Below are positions 55,895 to 64,000 of a stretch of DNA of 64,000 nt, piece after piece. The notes under the pieces were generated by a model. It did not search any database. It saw nothing but the letters and a program-made list of their open reading frames with translations, and was not told the DNA's origin. Source of the stretch: Promethearchaeia archaeon (GTDB lineage: Archaea > Asgardarchaeota > Lokiarchaeia > Sigyniarchaeales > SOKP01); NCBI GenBank assembly GCA_029856045.1, contig JAHQWG010000043.1:55153-119152 (forward strand). The letters run 5' to 3'. Position 1 is the stretch's first letter, and each line of letters starts with the position of its first letter. The position numbers and the translations under genes are program-made.

Positions 55895-58477
55895 TTACAA
55901 TTTAAGGTGTTCTGTTCTTGATATAATTTCATCTTGAATTTCTCTACCTAATTCTGTGAAATAGGCGCTATATCCCCCAACTTTAACAACTATATCACAA
56001 TACTCTTCCGGATTTTGTTGAGCAGCGAGTAAGACTTCTGTAGAAACCACAGTAGGTTGAATTTGAGCACCTCCTAAATTGTAATATGTCTTCAGAAGTG
56101 AAATCCACTTTTTCCTAGCTGCTTCGGTTTCCCCAATTCCAGAAGGATGCATGCGTATATTGACAGCACATCCACAAACATGCTCAAAATCAAGAGCAGA
56201 TACAGATCGTAATACGCCAGTTGGTCCATGTTTCTCAACATTATAAGGATTGCAACTTGCAGCAAATGGTTTACCAGCTAATCTACCATCTGGAGTTGCT
56301 ATTGAGATACGTCCATCATATGTATGTGAAGTCATGCTTATAATAAAAGGAGCCACTTTACCTCCTTTATATGTTTTATATTTATATGTATCTTCAAATA
56401 AGCGAGTTGTTACTTTACGAGCAAGATCATCGCATTCTGGATTACCATTACCCCATTTTCCTTCGATATTTAAAATCAGTTCATGAATATGTTTGTATTC
56501 ATCTCTATAATTATTATCAATGGCATCAAGTAATTCTTTAAAAGTAATTTTCTTTTGATCAAAAATCAGTTTTTTAATAACATATAAGGAATCAACGGTA
56601 TTCGCAATACTATTCATAAATAAAATACCTTCAAAATTATATATTGCACCACCTTGAGTTACATCTTTCTTTCTCTCAATACAATCTTGCATAAATGCAG
56701 AGATAAATGGTGAAGGAAGATGTTCAGCAAATATACGATCACGGATTTCAACAGCATCAACAATTTTTTGGTTAACAAAACTTGATTGAGTATTAAATGC
56801 GTCCAAAAAATCTTCAAAACTTTCAAAAGAATCAGGATCTCCAGTTTTTAGTCCAACATCCATTATTAAGCCACCTAAAGTCATACAATTACCATTTCGA
56901 AGTGTCATATCAAGGGTGCGACATAATAAAATTGCAGAAAAACCAATTCCTCCTATTTTTCCTGGAGAACACATATCTACACAGCCCGTTAGTGCATAAT
57001 TCCTTGCATCCTCTGTAGAATAACCTCTATTTATTAATGCTTGAATATTAACATTATCATTTAAGACTGCAAAGCTCGAAATACCATTATAATGTATTTC
57101 TGCTAAAGTCATTAAGAAATCTTCAGGTGTATTATCGTTAACTCGCACTGCAAAATTAAGTGCGGCTTTTGAACGAGCTGCTGCTTCTAGTATTACATAT
57201 GATAATTCATTAGTAGCATCTTCTCCATCTCTATTAAGACCCCCCATTGTAACTGGTTCTGAACCTTCATAACGTTGGCTAAAATCTCCAAGTGCATTTG
57301 AATAAGGACGAATATTATGACTCATTACTTTTAAAACAAGTTCTTCAATTAATTCTCGAGCTTCTTCTCGTGTGATACGTCCTTCATTAATGTCATTTAT
57401 ATAGTAGGGATAGAATATTTGATCAAGACGTCCTGGTGCGTGGACATCGAAGGGAAGTGATAAATCAACTGTTGTTTTAATAATCCAAAATAATTGAATA
57501 GCTTCACGAAAAGTTTTAGCGGGTAATCGTGGAACATTTTTACAATTTTCAAACATTTCAGATAATATTTTTTTCCTGTCAGGGTCTGTGGTTTGATTTA
57601 GTTCCTCTTCAATTTTTTCCAACATTCTACGTGCAAAAATCATTATTCCTTCAAGTGTTATATCAATTGATTTTAGAAAATCCAGTTCATCTTGAGATAA
57701 TTTTTTATTACTAAGGATTTCTTTTTGAACTTCATTTCTCATAGCCAACAAGCCCTTTTTAATTGCGTTCTCGTAATCAAGTATTAAATGTCCTTGCCAG
57801 AGAGCTACTACCGCACAAGGTGAGATAACAAGATCATTTTGAGTCGTTTTGAGTGGAAGATGAGCGATAAATTCTCCAAATTCTCCAGTATAAAGATCAG
57901 ATTCTGCATACGCTTTTTCAATTATATCAGCAACAGTTTTGTTTTTCCAATAGGGAATTAATTTCTTAAGTAAAATTTTTCTATCTTTTACGTCTATTTT
58001 ATATGGATTAATCTTTCGTTTATCTAATGTATCAGATCCCAATGTTGTTATTAAAGCTCCAGTCTTTTTACTATTTTGAAGGATTCTAAAGAAACTAAAT
58101 AGACCTTCTTTTCTTATTTTGTAAAAAGCAAAGCGCAAATTAGATTTAAGCCCAAAGAATGACATTTTTCTTCTCCTAAGTTCAATTTTGAAAACTCTAT
58201 TCCATATACCTCTCTCAATCTCGATTGGTATGCCTAAGAAATTTTCGCTCCATTTACCAGCAATTCGATCATCTGGGTCTATGTAGTGATTCATATTCTC
58301 AAAAACATGCTTCATAGATAAGGCAACTCTTACACCAATCGGAAGATCATTTTTTTCAGTTTCATGCCATTTTTCTGTGAAATATTTTGCTCGTTCTATA
58401 GATATAATAGGAATATCTTCAATAAATCTTCTACGTATTCTTTTAATTCGCAGACTTGGATTATCTAATATACTCAT
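55895..58477 (-). CDS. Glycyl radical enzyme (PFL family), substrate unassigned
   Basis: The 860-residue enzyme has the C-terminal glycyl radical loop KVGGYSAYFTELGREIQDEI near 833-852 and a catalytic Cys motif ALTGCVDMCSPGKIGG near 502-517. In the dehydratase and lyase groups (glycerol, diol, choline, HPAD) the latter is usually GCVE; here Asp replaces Glu and a second Cys follows. It therefore does not fit a standard subclass by eye. The activase is encoded just downstream, and an aldehyde oxidoreductase lies upstream (58752). A dehydratase producing an aldehyde is the likeliest reaction. Confidence 0.92.
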   Translation of the reverse strand: MSILDNPSLRIKRIRRRFIEDIPIISIERAKYFTEKWHETEKNDLPIGVRVALSMKHVFENMNHYIDPDDRIAGKWSENFLGIPIEIERGIWNRVFKIELRRRKMSFFGLKSNLRFAFYKIRKEGLFSFFRILQNSKKTGALITTLGSDTLDKRKINPYKIDVKDRKILLKKLIPYWKNKTVADIIEKAYAESDLYTGEFGEFIAHLPLKTTQNDLVISPCAVVALWQGHLILDYENAIKKGLLAMRNEVQKEILSNKKLSQDELDFLKSIDITLEGIMIFARRMLEKIEEELNQTTDPDRKKILSEMFENCKNVPRLPAKTFREAIQLFWIIKTTVDLSLPFDVHAPGRLDQIFYPYYINDINEGRITREEARELIEELVLKVMSHNIRPYSNALGDFSQRYEGSEPVTMGGLNRDGEDATNELSYVILEAAARSKAALNFAVRVNDNTPEDFLMTLAEIHYNGISSFAVLNDNVNIQALINRGYSTEDARNYALTGCVDMCSPGKIGGIGFSAILLCRTLDMTLRNGNCMTLGGLIMDVGLKTGDPDSFESFEDFLDAFNTQSSFVNQKIVDAVEIRDRIFAEHLPSPFISAFMQDCIERKKDVTQGGAIYNFEGILFMNSIANTVDSLYVIKKLIFDQKKITFKELLDAIDNNYRDEYKHIHELILNIEGKWGNGNPECDDLARKVTTRLFEDTYKYKTYKGGKVAPFIISMTSHTYDGRISIATPDGRLAGKPFAASCNPYNVEKHGPTGVLRSVSALDFEHVCGCAVNIRMHPSGIGETEAARKKWISLLKTYYNLGGAQIQPTVVSTEVLLAAQQNPEEYCDIVVKVGGYSAYFTELGREIQDEIISRTEHLKL

Positions 58478-58751
58478 CTTTTGACCATCTTAAAAATTTT
58501 TTTAAGAAATCTTAATTACATAGTTTTTAATAAGATACTTTAAATTAGATTTAATAAATTTAAAAAAAAATTTAAGATTACCCATTTCTTATCTGAAGGT
58601 TATATGTTTTCTTAATATCTTCATTAAAAAAAATTAAATTTTAAGTATAAAACCTTTTGAAAATTCGACAGATTGCTAAACCTATCCAGAATTTAAGGTC
58701 TTTATCTTCTATTTCTAACATTTTTAATTCCAAAACTCCATCTTATCTTTA

Positions 58752-60473
58752 TCATGATTCATCTAATTTTTTCCACATTGATGCTAATACTTCTTTTTTA
58801 ATATTAAAGGTTAGTCCTGTGGGCTCTGACGGTTCGATTCTAAAAAATTCAGGTAAGTCATTCATATTATTCGTTATTCCTGCTCGTTTATTGAAGTCTA
58901 ATTCTCTCTTTATAATGTCCTTGCCAAAATTCATCATATCCCCTGCGGACATGTCCCATCCATACATAGCATTTAATAAATCCGCAACATAACTCATATT
59001 CTCCCAACTTGGTCCGATAAAATAGCAGCAGCCAATAGCATCTAAAACCGCAGTAAAAATTTGTAATTCATAAGAAAGTTCCACTTTCATATTAGGGTTA
59101 GTCAATTCACCATAATTCTTATTTATTCTAGCCTTTCTTCCATAAATTGCAGCTCCTGCTGTGTGATCCGCCCCCATTGGTGATGTACTGAAAGTAACAG
59201 CCATTGCTTTAAAAACTCGAGGATCATATGCTGAAATTGCTTGTCCCTTAACTTGAGGAATTCTTTTTATACCTAAAGAGGTTCCGGCATGAACAACTCC
59301 ATTCCCATACAGAAATCCCGTTTCTGAACCATTTCGTATTTCATTTAATATGGATTTAACTGCTTCTGCATCACCCCATTTAATTTTTCCCGATTCCATT
59401 GCTACCCCCATTGTTGCTCCAAATTCAATAGTATCTATACCAACATCATCACAGAGATGATCAATTTGTGCTAGCTCATCCAAATCTCCAATTAATAAAT
59501 TAGAACCATTCATTACAATCGTTTCATATTCAAAGCTAGAAGTAACATGGTTGCCATTTTTGTCATTAAAAAGATTTGAACATCTTATTACGCAGGTTGG
59601 AGAACAAGCAAGCCGATTTTTACCTCCCCTCTCTTGAATGAGTTCAATCAATTTTTGACCCGTTATATTTTGACTTTTATCAAAACTGCCCGATGAAAAA
59701 TTCTTAGTGGGAAGACCTCCTAAACTATTCATTAAATCAATCATTATTGCAGTTCCATAAGTGGAAAATTTTTCCCTTGTTTCGACTAAATTTTTCGCAA
59801 ACGGTCTTGCGTAATTGGTAAATTCTTCAAAATTATGATATTTTAATTCACTTGTCTTACTTGGAAAGGAAACTACTGCTTTAATCCCTTTTGAACCCAT
59901 AACAGCACCCAATCCCCCTCTCGCAGCATGACGACTAGGATACCCTTCTAAATCCGTTGATGAGATCGAAGATGCTTTCATTTTAAACTCGCCAGCAGGT
60001 CCTATCGAATAAACTCCAATTTTTTCTCCATATTTTTCCTTTAAAATTTCAGAGGTTTCATAAGTTCCCTTACCTTTTAAGAAATCACCTGGGATTAACT
60101 CTGCGTTTCCATCCTTTACTATTAGAATCCTCAAAATATCTGAAATTCCTTCAAAAATAATTGCTCTTACACCCTGTCTTGCTAAGATCATAGCTGAGTT
60201 TCCACCAGTGTTTGCTTCTTTTATGCCATTAGTTAAAGGACTTTTCGCACCAATAGACGTCCTAGCAGAACAAGCCGCTGACCCCCCAGTAATCAATCCA
60301 TTTGAAATTATTAATTTATTCTTTTCTCCTAAGGGATCACATTTTGGTGGAACTTCTTCAGAAACAACTAAGGATGTTAATGCACGACCTCCAACTCGAT
60401 AAAATTTAGAATCAACATTAATCGCTTCATGGACAATATTTCCATCTGAAACATTTACTCGAATAACTTTCAT
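58752..60473 (-). CDS. Aldehyde:ferredoxin oxidoreductase (tungsten enzyme family)
   Basis: The 573-residue enzyme oxidises aldehydes to acids with ferredoxin as acceptor, using tungstopterin. It has the [4Fe-4S] ligands in LACSPTCVIRCSN near 278-290 and the later Cys in DAIGCCYF, the pterin-binding DLEGYPSRHAARGGLGAVMG near 173-192, and CDDVGIDTIEFGATMGVAMESG. The length is a little shorter than the archetype (about 605). It lies 274 bases upstream of the glycyl radical enzyme on the same strand, so it could consume an aldehyde formed there. ATG 60473. Confidence 0.92.
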   Translation of the reverse strand: MKVIRVNVSDGNIVHEAINVDSKFYRVGGRALTSLVVSEEVPPKCDPLGEKNKLIISNGLITGGSAACSARTSIGAKSPLTNGIKEANTGGNSAMILARQGVRAIIFEGISDILRILIVKDGNAELIPGDFLKGKGTYETSEILKEKYGEKIGVYSIGPAGEFKMKASSISSTDLEGYPSRHAARGGLGAVMGSKGIKAVVSFPSKTSELKYHNFEEFTNYARPFAKNLVETREKFSTYGTAIMIDLMNSLGGLPTKNFSSGSFDKSQNITGQKLIELIQERGGKNRLACSPTCVIRCSNLFNDKNGNHVTSSFEYETIVMNGSNLLIGDLDELAQIDHLCDDVGIDTIEFGATMGVAMESGKIKWGDAEAVKSILNEIRNGSETGFLYGNGVVHAGTSLGIKRIPQVKGQAISAYDPRVFKAMAVTFSTSPMGADHTAGAAIYGRKARINKNYGELTNPNMKVELSYELQIFTAVLDAIGCCYFIGPSWENMSYVADLLNAMYGWDMSAGDMMNFGKDIIKRELDFNKRAGITNNMNDLPEFFRIEPSEPTGLTFNIKKEVLASMWKKLDES

Positions 60474-60552
60474 TTATAATTCTCTCTTAACGTATTTCTT
60501 GTTAATTATGATTATCTACTTAATAATTTAATGAAAAAACTTAAAAAAATTT

Positions 60553-61029
60553 TTAAGAAAAATATTGCCTTGCAATCTCTTCCGCTGGCTTAAATATTGA
60601 TACATCACCTGCAAAATTATTTAACTCATATATGAATCTTTTCTCAAATTCCTCAGTAAATTTTTCATGGGCTAATTCTGATGCTTGAGTTGTATATTCA
60701 ACTAATAGAGCTGATAGAAAGGTTTCTTTATTAATAATCCGTAATTCTTTTCCCACTAATAATATCGCTTTTACTTTACCAGGAGTTTTAGTTACCTCCT
60801 CAAACATGGAAGTTACTGCTGAAAATCCTCCAGATAATAGAAGCGAATCATCAGATGTAAGTTCTTTGCTAAAAACCTTTGAATATAAAGACACACCACC
60901 ATGAGCAGATACTACAAGTAAGTGGATTCTCTGCCGCTGTAATAACCAAGGGCTTTTACTGACTCGTAAAAAAGCAATTCCAATAATGAGCATGCCAATA
61001 TTTTGAAAGATACTTTGTAATAGTACCAT
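60553..61029 (-). CDS. Roadblock/longin-like domain protein with N-terminal hydrophobic segment
   Basis: Read from ATG 61029 the protein has 158 residues. Residues 1-25 include a hydrophobic stretch (MLIIGIAFLRVSKSPW). Residues about 30-150 resemble a roadblock/longin module (RIHLLVVSAHGGVSLYSKVF, then LLSGGFSAVTSMFEEVTKTP). Longer in-frame starts reach 61143 but overlap the plus-strand Cys-rich gene, so the short version is preferred; it may be the truncated end of a larger membrane protein. Such modules are abundant in Asgard archaea beside small GTPases. Confidence 0.5.
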   Translation of the reverse strand: MVLLQSIFQNIGMLIIGIAFLRVSKSPWLLQRQRIHLLVVSAHGGVSLYSKVFSKELTSDDSLLLSGGFSAVTSMFEEVTKTPGKVKAILLVGKELRIINKETFLSALLVEYTTQASELAHEKFTEEFEKRFIYELNNFAGDVSIFKPAEEIARQYFS

Positions 61030-61055
61030 CCCTGTAGAAAAAATGGGTGGAATTG

Positions 61056-61490
61056 ATGTATAACATTTTGGGTCAAGTTGCGAGAAAGATTGGGAAAATC
61101 TACGATAAATCTTATAAAATTTCTGAAGATAAAAGTATCGCACAGCTGGCTCAAAATTACTTCATTATGGAGGATGAAATTAGGATTCTCTCCATTTTAG
61201 TTAAACAACAACTCCCAGAATACGACCTACAGATTATCGAGAGTTCAGCAAAATTAATGGATTTTAGACAAACTGATTGTATAGCAGTATGTGCGTTTAT
61301 TGAAGTCTTTGGATGTGCACTTATAGCTGGTTTTTTTTGCGCTGTGGTTATATTGATACTCGGTTTGATTGGTTGGTGGGCTTTCATTTTTGCTATAGGG
61401 TGTGAATTCGTATATGGTGTTATATGTGAAGGGGGATTAGGTTCCATGACTTTGGAAGAATGCTGTGATTGGTGTTTAGAGATTTATTAA
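61056..61490 (+). CDS. Cys-rich hydrophobic precursor, halocin C8-like candidate
   Basis: The 144-residue product starts at ATG 61056 (GGGTGG is just upstream). Residues 1-72 are an amphipathic, charged leader-like part. Residues about 73-144 carry nine cysteines in a strongly hydrophobic, glycine-rich sequence (DCIAVCAFIEVFGCALIAG, then GCEFVYGVICEGGLG and EECCDWCLEIY). A leader followed by a Cys-dense hydrophobic core is the plan of halocin C8-type peptides. A two-TM protein with extra cysteines is the alternative. It overlaps the 3' end of the convergent membrane gene by 15 bases. Confidence 0.5.
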   Translation: MYNILGQVARKIGKIYDKSYKISEDKSIAQLAQNYFIMEDEIRILSILVKQQLPEYDLQIIESSAKLMDFRQTDCIAVCAFIEVFGCALIAGFFCAVVILILGLIGWWAFIFAIGCEFVYGVICEGGLGSMTLEECCDWCLEIY

Positions 61491-61967
61491 ACAAATATAA
61501 ATAAAATAAATCAAATATTTTTTTTTTAACACCTTTTCTTTAGTGTTTGGGGTAATTGTTTTACGATCTGCTTGTTTTATCTCGCTAGGTTTATTTTCTT
61601 TTACCTTCTCTTGTTTTTTGAAAGTGATATGGTACAATATTGCCCAACATAATGATATAAGAGGGATAAAAAGATATGTCAAGGAGTTAAACAATAAACA
61701 AATTATCAACAAGATTATTCCAATAACATAAAGAGCTATAACTTCAAATTTAGAAGGTCTTTCTGGCTTGTTCTCGAAAAATGACCACCCGATAAAAAGT
61801 ATTATACTCAGAATTAAGACTCCCCCAACAAAAATTGTATAGTCCAAAACAATCCAAGTTATACAAATTATAATAGCTATAACTAATGCAACTAGATTTG
61901 AATTTTTATAAGTTAACTGCATTATAACACCTTTTTGAAGTTTTTTAAAGCTCCTTTCTTCATTCAT
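61476..61967 (-). CDS. Four-TM membrane protein, possible immunity or transport partner
   Basis: The 163-residue protein has four hydrophobic helices (near 27-45, 48-65, 78-95, 98-115) followed by a charged tail (KKQEKVKENKPSEIKQADRK). No motif was recognised. It is convergent with the Cys-rich gene and overlaps it by 15 bases. By position it could confer immunity to that peptide, but this is inference; there is no transporter (ABC) gene nearby. Confidence 0.5.
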   Translation of the reverse strand: MNEERSFKKLQKGVIMQLTYKNSNLVALVIAIIICITWIVLDYTIFVGGVLILSIILFIGWSFFENKPERPSKFEVIALYVIGIILLIICLLFNSLTYLFIPLISLCWAILYHITFKKQEKVKENKPSEIKQADRKTITPNTKEKVLKKKYLIYFIYICLINL

Positions 61968-62297
61968 TAAATTTGCTTACAAATGCACGCGAATTTTTTC
62001 CTTTAGAAGCATTTTTGTATTACATGATACAGTTGGTTAAGGTTTTATTTAAAGTTCTTTATCTGACACAAAACTGTAATCTCCCATAAAAAATAAATAT
62101 TCAGTACTATTGACGGCGTAATCAGTATTATTGGGGGATAAATTAAAAAATCTAAAAACAAAGTTTCTTGAAAAATCACACTTATCCCTCATTTTTTAGT
62201 TTTTTATGTCTTTAAGGTTTTAATTTTTAATAAAATTAACTAATGCAATTTTTCAGCGAGAAAACCTTATGTATTCACTCGAATATATTCCATTTCT
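61968..62297. other. Intergenic region, nothing recognised
   Basis: About 330 bases between the four-TM gene (leftward) and the nitroreductase stop. AT-rich, without an open frame of protein character or a notable repeat. It should contain the promoter of the membrane gene. Confidence 0.5.
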
Positions 62298-62837
62298 TTA
62301 TTTTTTGCCTTTATATTTTTCATAATACATAATTTTCTCAAGATTTTTCCGTGGAGTTGGTTCATAGTCTTTTTTAGCATATCCCAATGGAGTAATACCT
62401 ATAACTCTAAATTTATTTGGAATTTCTAAAATCTCTTTAATCTTCTTTTCATCAAAATATCCAATCCAACAGGTAACTAAACCTTCCGCAGTAGCAGCTA
62501 ATATTAAATGATCAAAACAAATGCCAAAATCAACCATAAAATATTGCAACCCACTCTTAGCATTTTGTCCAGAACCTCTTTCAGAAATTATTCCTACAAT
62601 AAATATAGGTGCTGACCTAAATTTGTTTCCCTGACCGATTGCTTGCCAAATATAATTTACCTTATCGGGTTCTCTAACAATAATATATTCTACTCCCTGC
62701 ATATTTGCCCAAGTAGGAGCTAATCTAGCAGTATCAATTATTTTTTCAACAACCTCTAAAGGAGGAATCTTTTCGGAAAAGGACCTAACACTTCTTCTCT
62801 TTTTAATCACTTCATAAAAATCCATTATATCTTTCAC
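62298..62837 (-). CDS. Nitroreductase-family flavoprotein
   Basis: The 179-residue FMN protein has the family pattern VIKKRRSVRSFSEKIPP near 10-26, DTARLAPTWANMQ near 35-47, the dimer region FDHLILAATAEGLVTCWIG near 108-126, and the C-terminal IGITPLGYAKKDYEPTPRKNLEKI (FMN phosphate loop). It reduces quinones, flavins or nitro compounds with NAD(P)H; the native substrate is unknown. Size is standard. It stands alone on the minus strand. Confidence 0.92.
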   Translation of the reverse strand: MKDIMDFYEVIKKRRSVRSFSEKIPPLEVVEKIIDTARLAPTWANMQGVEYIIVREPDKVNYIWQAIGQGNKFRSAPIFIVGIISERGSGQNAKSGLQYFMVDFGICFDHLILAATAEGLVTCWIGYFDEKKIKEILEIPNKFRVIGITPLGYAKKDYEPTPRKNLEKIMYYEKYKGKK

Positions 62838-63530
62838 TCTCTTTTATGATTCTTAAAATAATTTATTTTTAGGTGATATGAATTACGATTTTTACAATTA
62901 ATTATTATGAATATTGAATTATATTTTAATCATTATTGAATTATTTACATAAACTTCCTTGTTAAATTATATACTCTAATTCATCCCATTTTATATGCTT
63001 TCAAAATTGATAATTATTATTAAATCCTTTAAAAATTCTTAAAAAAAAGGCTGTTTAAAATACATTTCACAACAAAAAGTAGTCATTTTCAAAAATCAGA
63101 TGTCTTTCTCTGGTTCCAACGAAACCATTTTCGATTAAAGCAAAAAAAATGCTTGAAATCTAAAATTTAAGAAGCTTGGGCATATATTATAACATTTTTT
63201 AATTTTTTATTTTTATCATATAAGTAATTTTATCATTTCCATAACGAAATATTTAAATAGTATTTATAAGAATAATACTATATTCAATATTAATAGAAAA
63301 AAGAATTTAAACATACAAAATATAGGTAAAATATTCGGAAATAAAAGTTGGGAAGATTGTGGGAAGTGGGAAAAAAAGCCTTTTTTGTCCCATTGCTACA
63401 AAATCGTTAAGAAAACATAGATATAATTATAAATATTGATGTTTTTCTTACAGAATAAGTTAAAAAATTTTCTATTTTCAAAAGATATTTTCCTTAATAT
63501 AATTGAAATAAATAAAAGGTACCCCCATCC
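62838..63530. other. Intergenic region upstream of tfb with hairpin
   Basis: About 690 bases without a gene. A hairpin TGGGAAAAAAAG / CTTTTTTGTCCCA spans 63367-63392 with a single mismatch and a near-closed loop; it is followed by no T tract. It may be part of the tfb leader or a small RNA. The region upstream of ATG 63531 has TTTAAATAG (about 63249) as a TATA-like element. Confidence 0.35.
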
Positions 63531-64000
63531 ATGAGTGAAAATTATAGAGAGAGATTGAAAACTAAAGATACAATTGAAGACAAAAATGAAATCGAAACTT
63601 GTTGTGATAATCCTAATATCGAAGTTAGAGATGGAGATAAAGTATGCTTGAACTGCGGATTAACCTTCGGTAGAAATCTCGTAGGGAGTGAAAGAAGAGC
63701 TTATACCATTGAGGAAGTTCAAAAACGTAGGCGCACGGAGCCTAGATGGAGAGACTTTGGTCCACGTACAATGCTCCCGAACACCAAGACGGACTCCAAG
63801 GGCCGTGTGATTGGGGCAAAAGAACAAGCCTTATTTTCGCGATTATCAAAGATACAAAACTCATTAATCTCATCAATAGAGCGAAATTTTTGGGAAGCAA
63901 AACCTAAACTCAAAATGCTCGCATCTAAGATGAATATTCCGGAATATATTGTTGAAACTGCGTGGAAGATATATTCCGTGGTGGCTAGAAAGAAATTGAC
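63531..64000 (+). CDS. tfb: Transcription initiation factor IIB (TFB), 5' part
   Basis: TFB joins TBP and RNA polymerase at archaeal promoters. The visible 156 residues start at ATG 63531 and run past the window. They include a zinc-ribbon-like N-terminus (TCCDNPNIEVRDGDKVCLNCG near 21-41), the B-reader/B-linker region (PRWRDFGPRTM), and the first cyclin repeat (SKIQNSLISSIERNF, MNIPEYIVETAWKIYSVV). The first ligand pair reads CCDN, not CPxC, so the ribbon is unusual or non-canonical. No divergent gene is close, so it has its own promoter region of about 700 bases. Confidence 0.88.
   Translation, partial: MSENYRERLKTKDTIEDKNEIETCCDNPNIEVRDGDKVCLNCGLTFGRNLVGSERRAYTIEEVQKRRRTEPRWRDFGPRTMLPNTKTDSKGRVIGAKEQALFSRLSKIQNSLISSIERNFWEAKPKLKMLASKMNIPEYIVETAWKIYSVVARKKL

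Noticed and set aside
60553..61143. Longer version of the roadblock-like protein starting at 61143
   Set aside because: The added 38 residues have no domain character and overlap the Cys-rich gene on the other strand, so the start at 61029 is preferred.
63367..63392. Hairpin upstream of tfb as a tRNA or riboswitch
   Set aside because: It lacks a cloverleaf, CCA or conserved riboswitch core; only a simple near-perfect stem is seen.

Overview
The window is very AT-rich archaeal DNA and most likely comes from an Asgard archaeon of the Lokiarchaeia type. The reasons are: an archaeal/eukaryotic uL16 (L10e) ribosomal protein and a TFIIB-type factor; a Rag/Gtr-like GTPase with the HKxD form of the G4 motif; an arrestin-like protein beside it; and a selenocysteine (Sec) system with a structured element directly 3' of selD. 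There is also a large bacterial-type gene complement (LysR, PAS histidine kinase, DnaK/DnaJ/GrpE, catalase, glycyl radical enzyme). The assignment to Asgard is an inference from this gene mix, not from any search.

Region by region. 1-3970 (minus): an electron-bifurcation module, hdrA-mvhD-frhB-like. hdrA reads through four in-frame UGA codons and mvhD through two, all at expected cysteine positions. 4761-8468: a second FrhB-like ferredoxin oxidoreductase, a Rag-like GTPase with a C-terminal roadblock/longin-like region, and an arrestin-like protein. 8728-13447: acyl-CoA dehydrogenase, a KduI/IolB-like cupin, a small unknown protein and a soluble PAS sensor kinase. 13688-18430: small unknowns, then a tight TPR/GNAT/GNAT/E1-like (ThiF) set that could be an undescribed modification or biosynthetic pathway. 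18551-23645: a 7-TM protein, a NifU-like scaffold, a membrane zinc protein, an acyl-CoA-synthetase-like protein without its usual phospho-histidine motif, and a two-gene MaoC hydratase. 23758-26991: a giant single-pass protein with a seven-repeat extracellular propeller and a cytosolic beta-sandwich. 27261-32515: ribosomal protein L10e, a radical SAM enzyme, both subunits of a B12-dependent acyl-CoA mutase, a small zinc protein and GrpE. 32890-38608: DnaK, catalase, a DUF454 protein and DnaJ. 38770-44983: a metallo-beta-lactamase fold enzyme, a split MgtE-type transporter with a PhoU/TrkA-C partner, 6-phospho-3-hexuloisomerase, a strange crotonase/PCNA-like short protein, and dipeptidase PepD.

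45262-48072 (minus): a selenium cluster of a LysR regulator, a DsrE-like protein, a TusA-like protein and SelD. SelD itself contains Sec, and a clear stem-loop candidate SECIS starts one base after its stop codon. 48170-53455: endonuclease IV, small membrane proteins including an ICMT-like methyltransferase, and a coiled-coil PD-(D/E)XK-like protein. 53582-60473: a GPH-type transporter, a glycyl radical enzyme with its activase, and an aldehyde:ferredoxin oxidoreductase, together a plausible anaerobic route from a polyol or similar substrate through an aldehyde to reduced ferredoxin. 60553-62837: a roadblock-like protein, a Cys-rich hydrophobic precursor resembling halocin C8-type peptides, a convergent four-TM protein, and a nitroreductase. 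63531-64000: the start of a TFB gene.

The genes fit a strict anaerobe that oxidises organic compounds through acyl-CoA and aldehyde intermediates and passes electrons through ferredoxin and a selenium-rich Hdr/Mvh module. The selenium cluster about 42 kb away supplies selenophosphate for that module. The strongest leads are the multi-Sec HdrA/MvhD with the SelD SECIS, the GNAT/GNAT/E1 operon, the halocin-like precursor, and the GTPase-arrestin pair. I saw no tRNA or rRNA genes, CRISPR arrays or intact insertion sequences.
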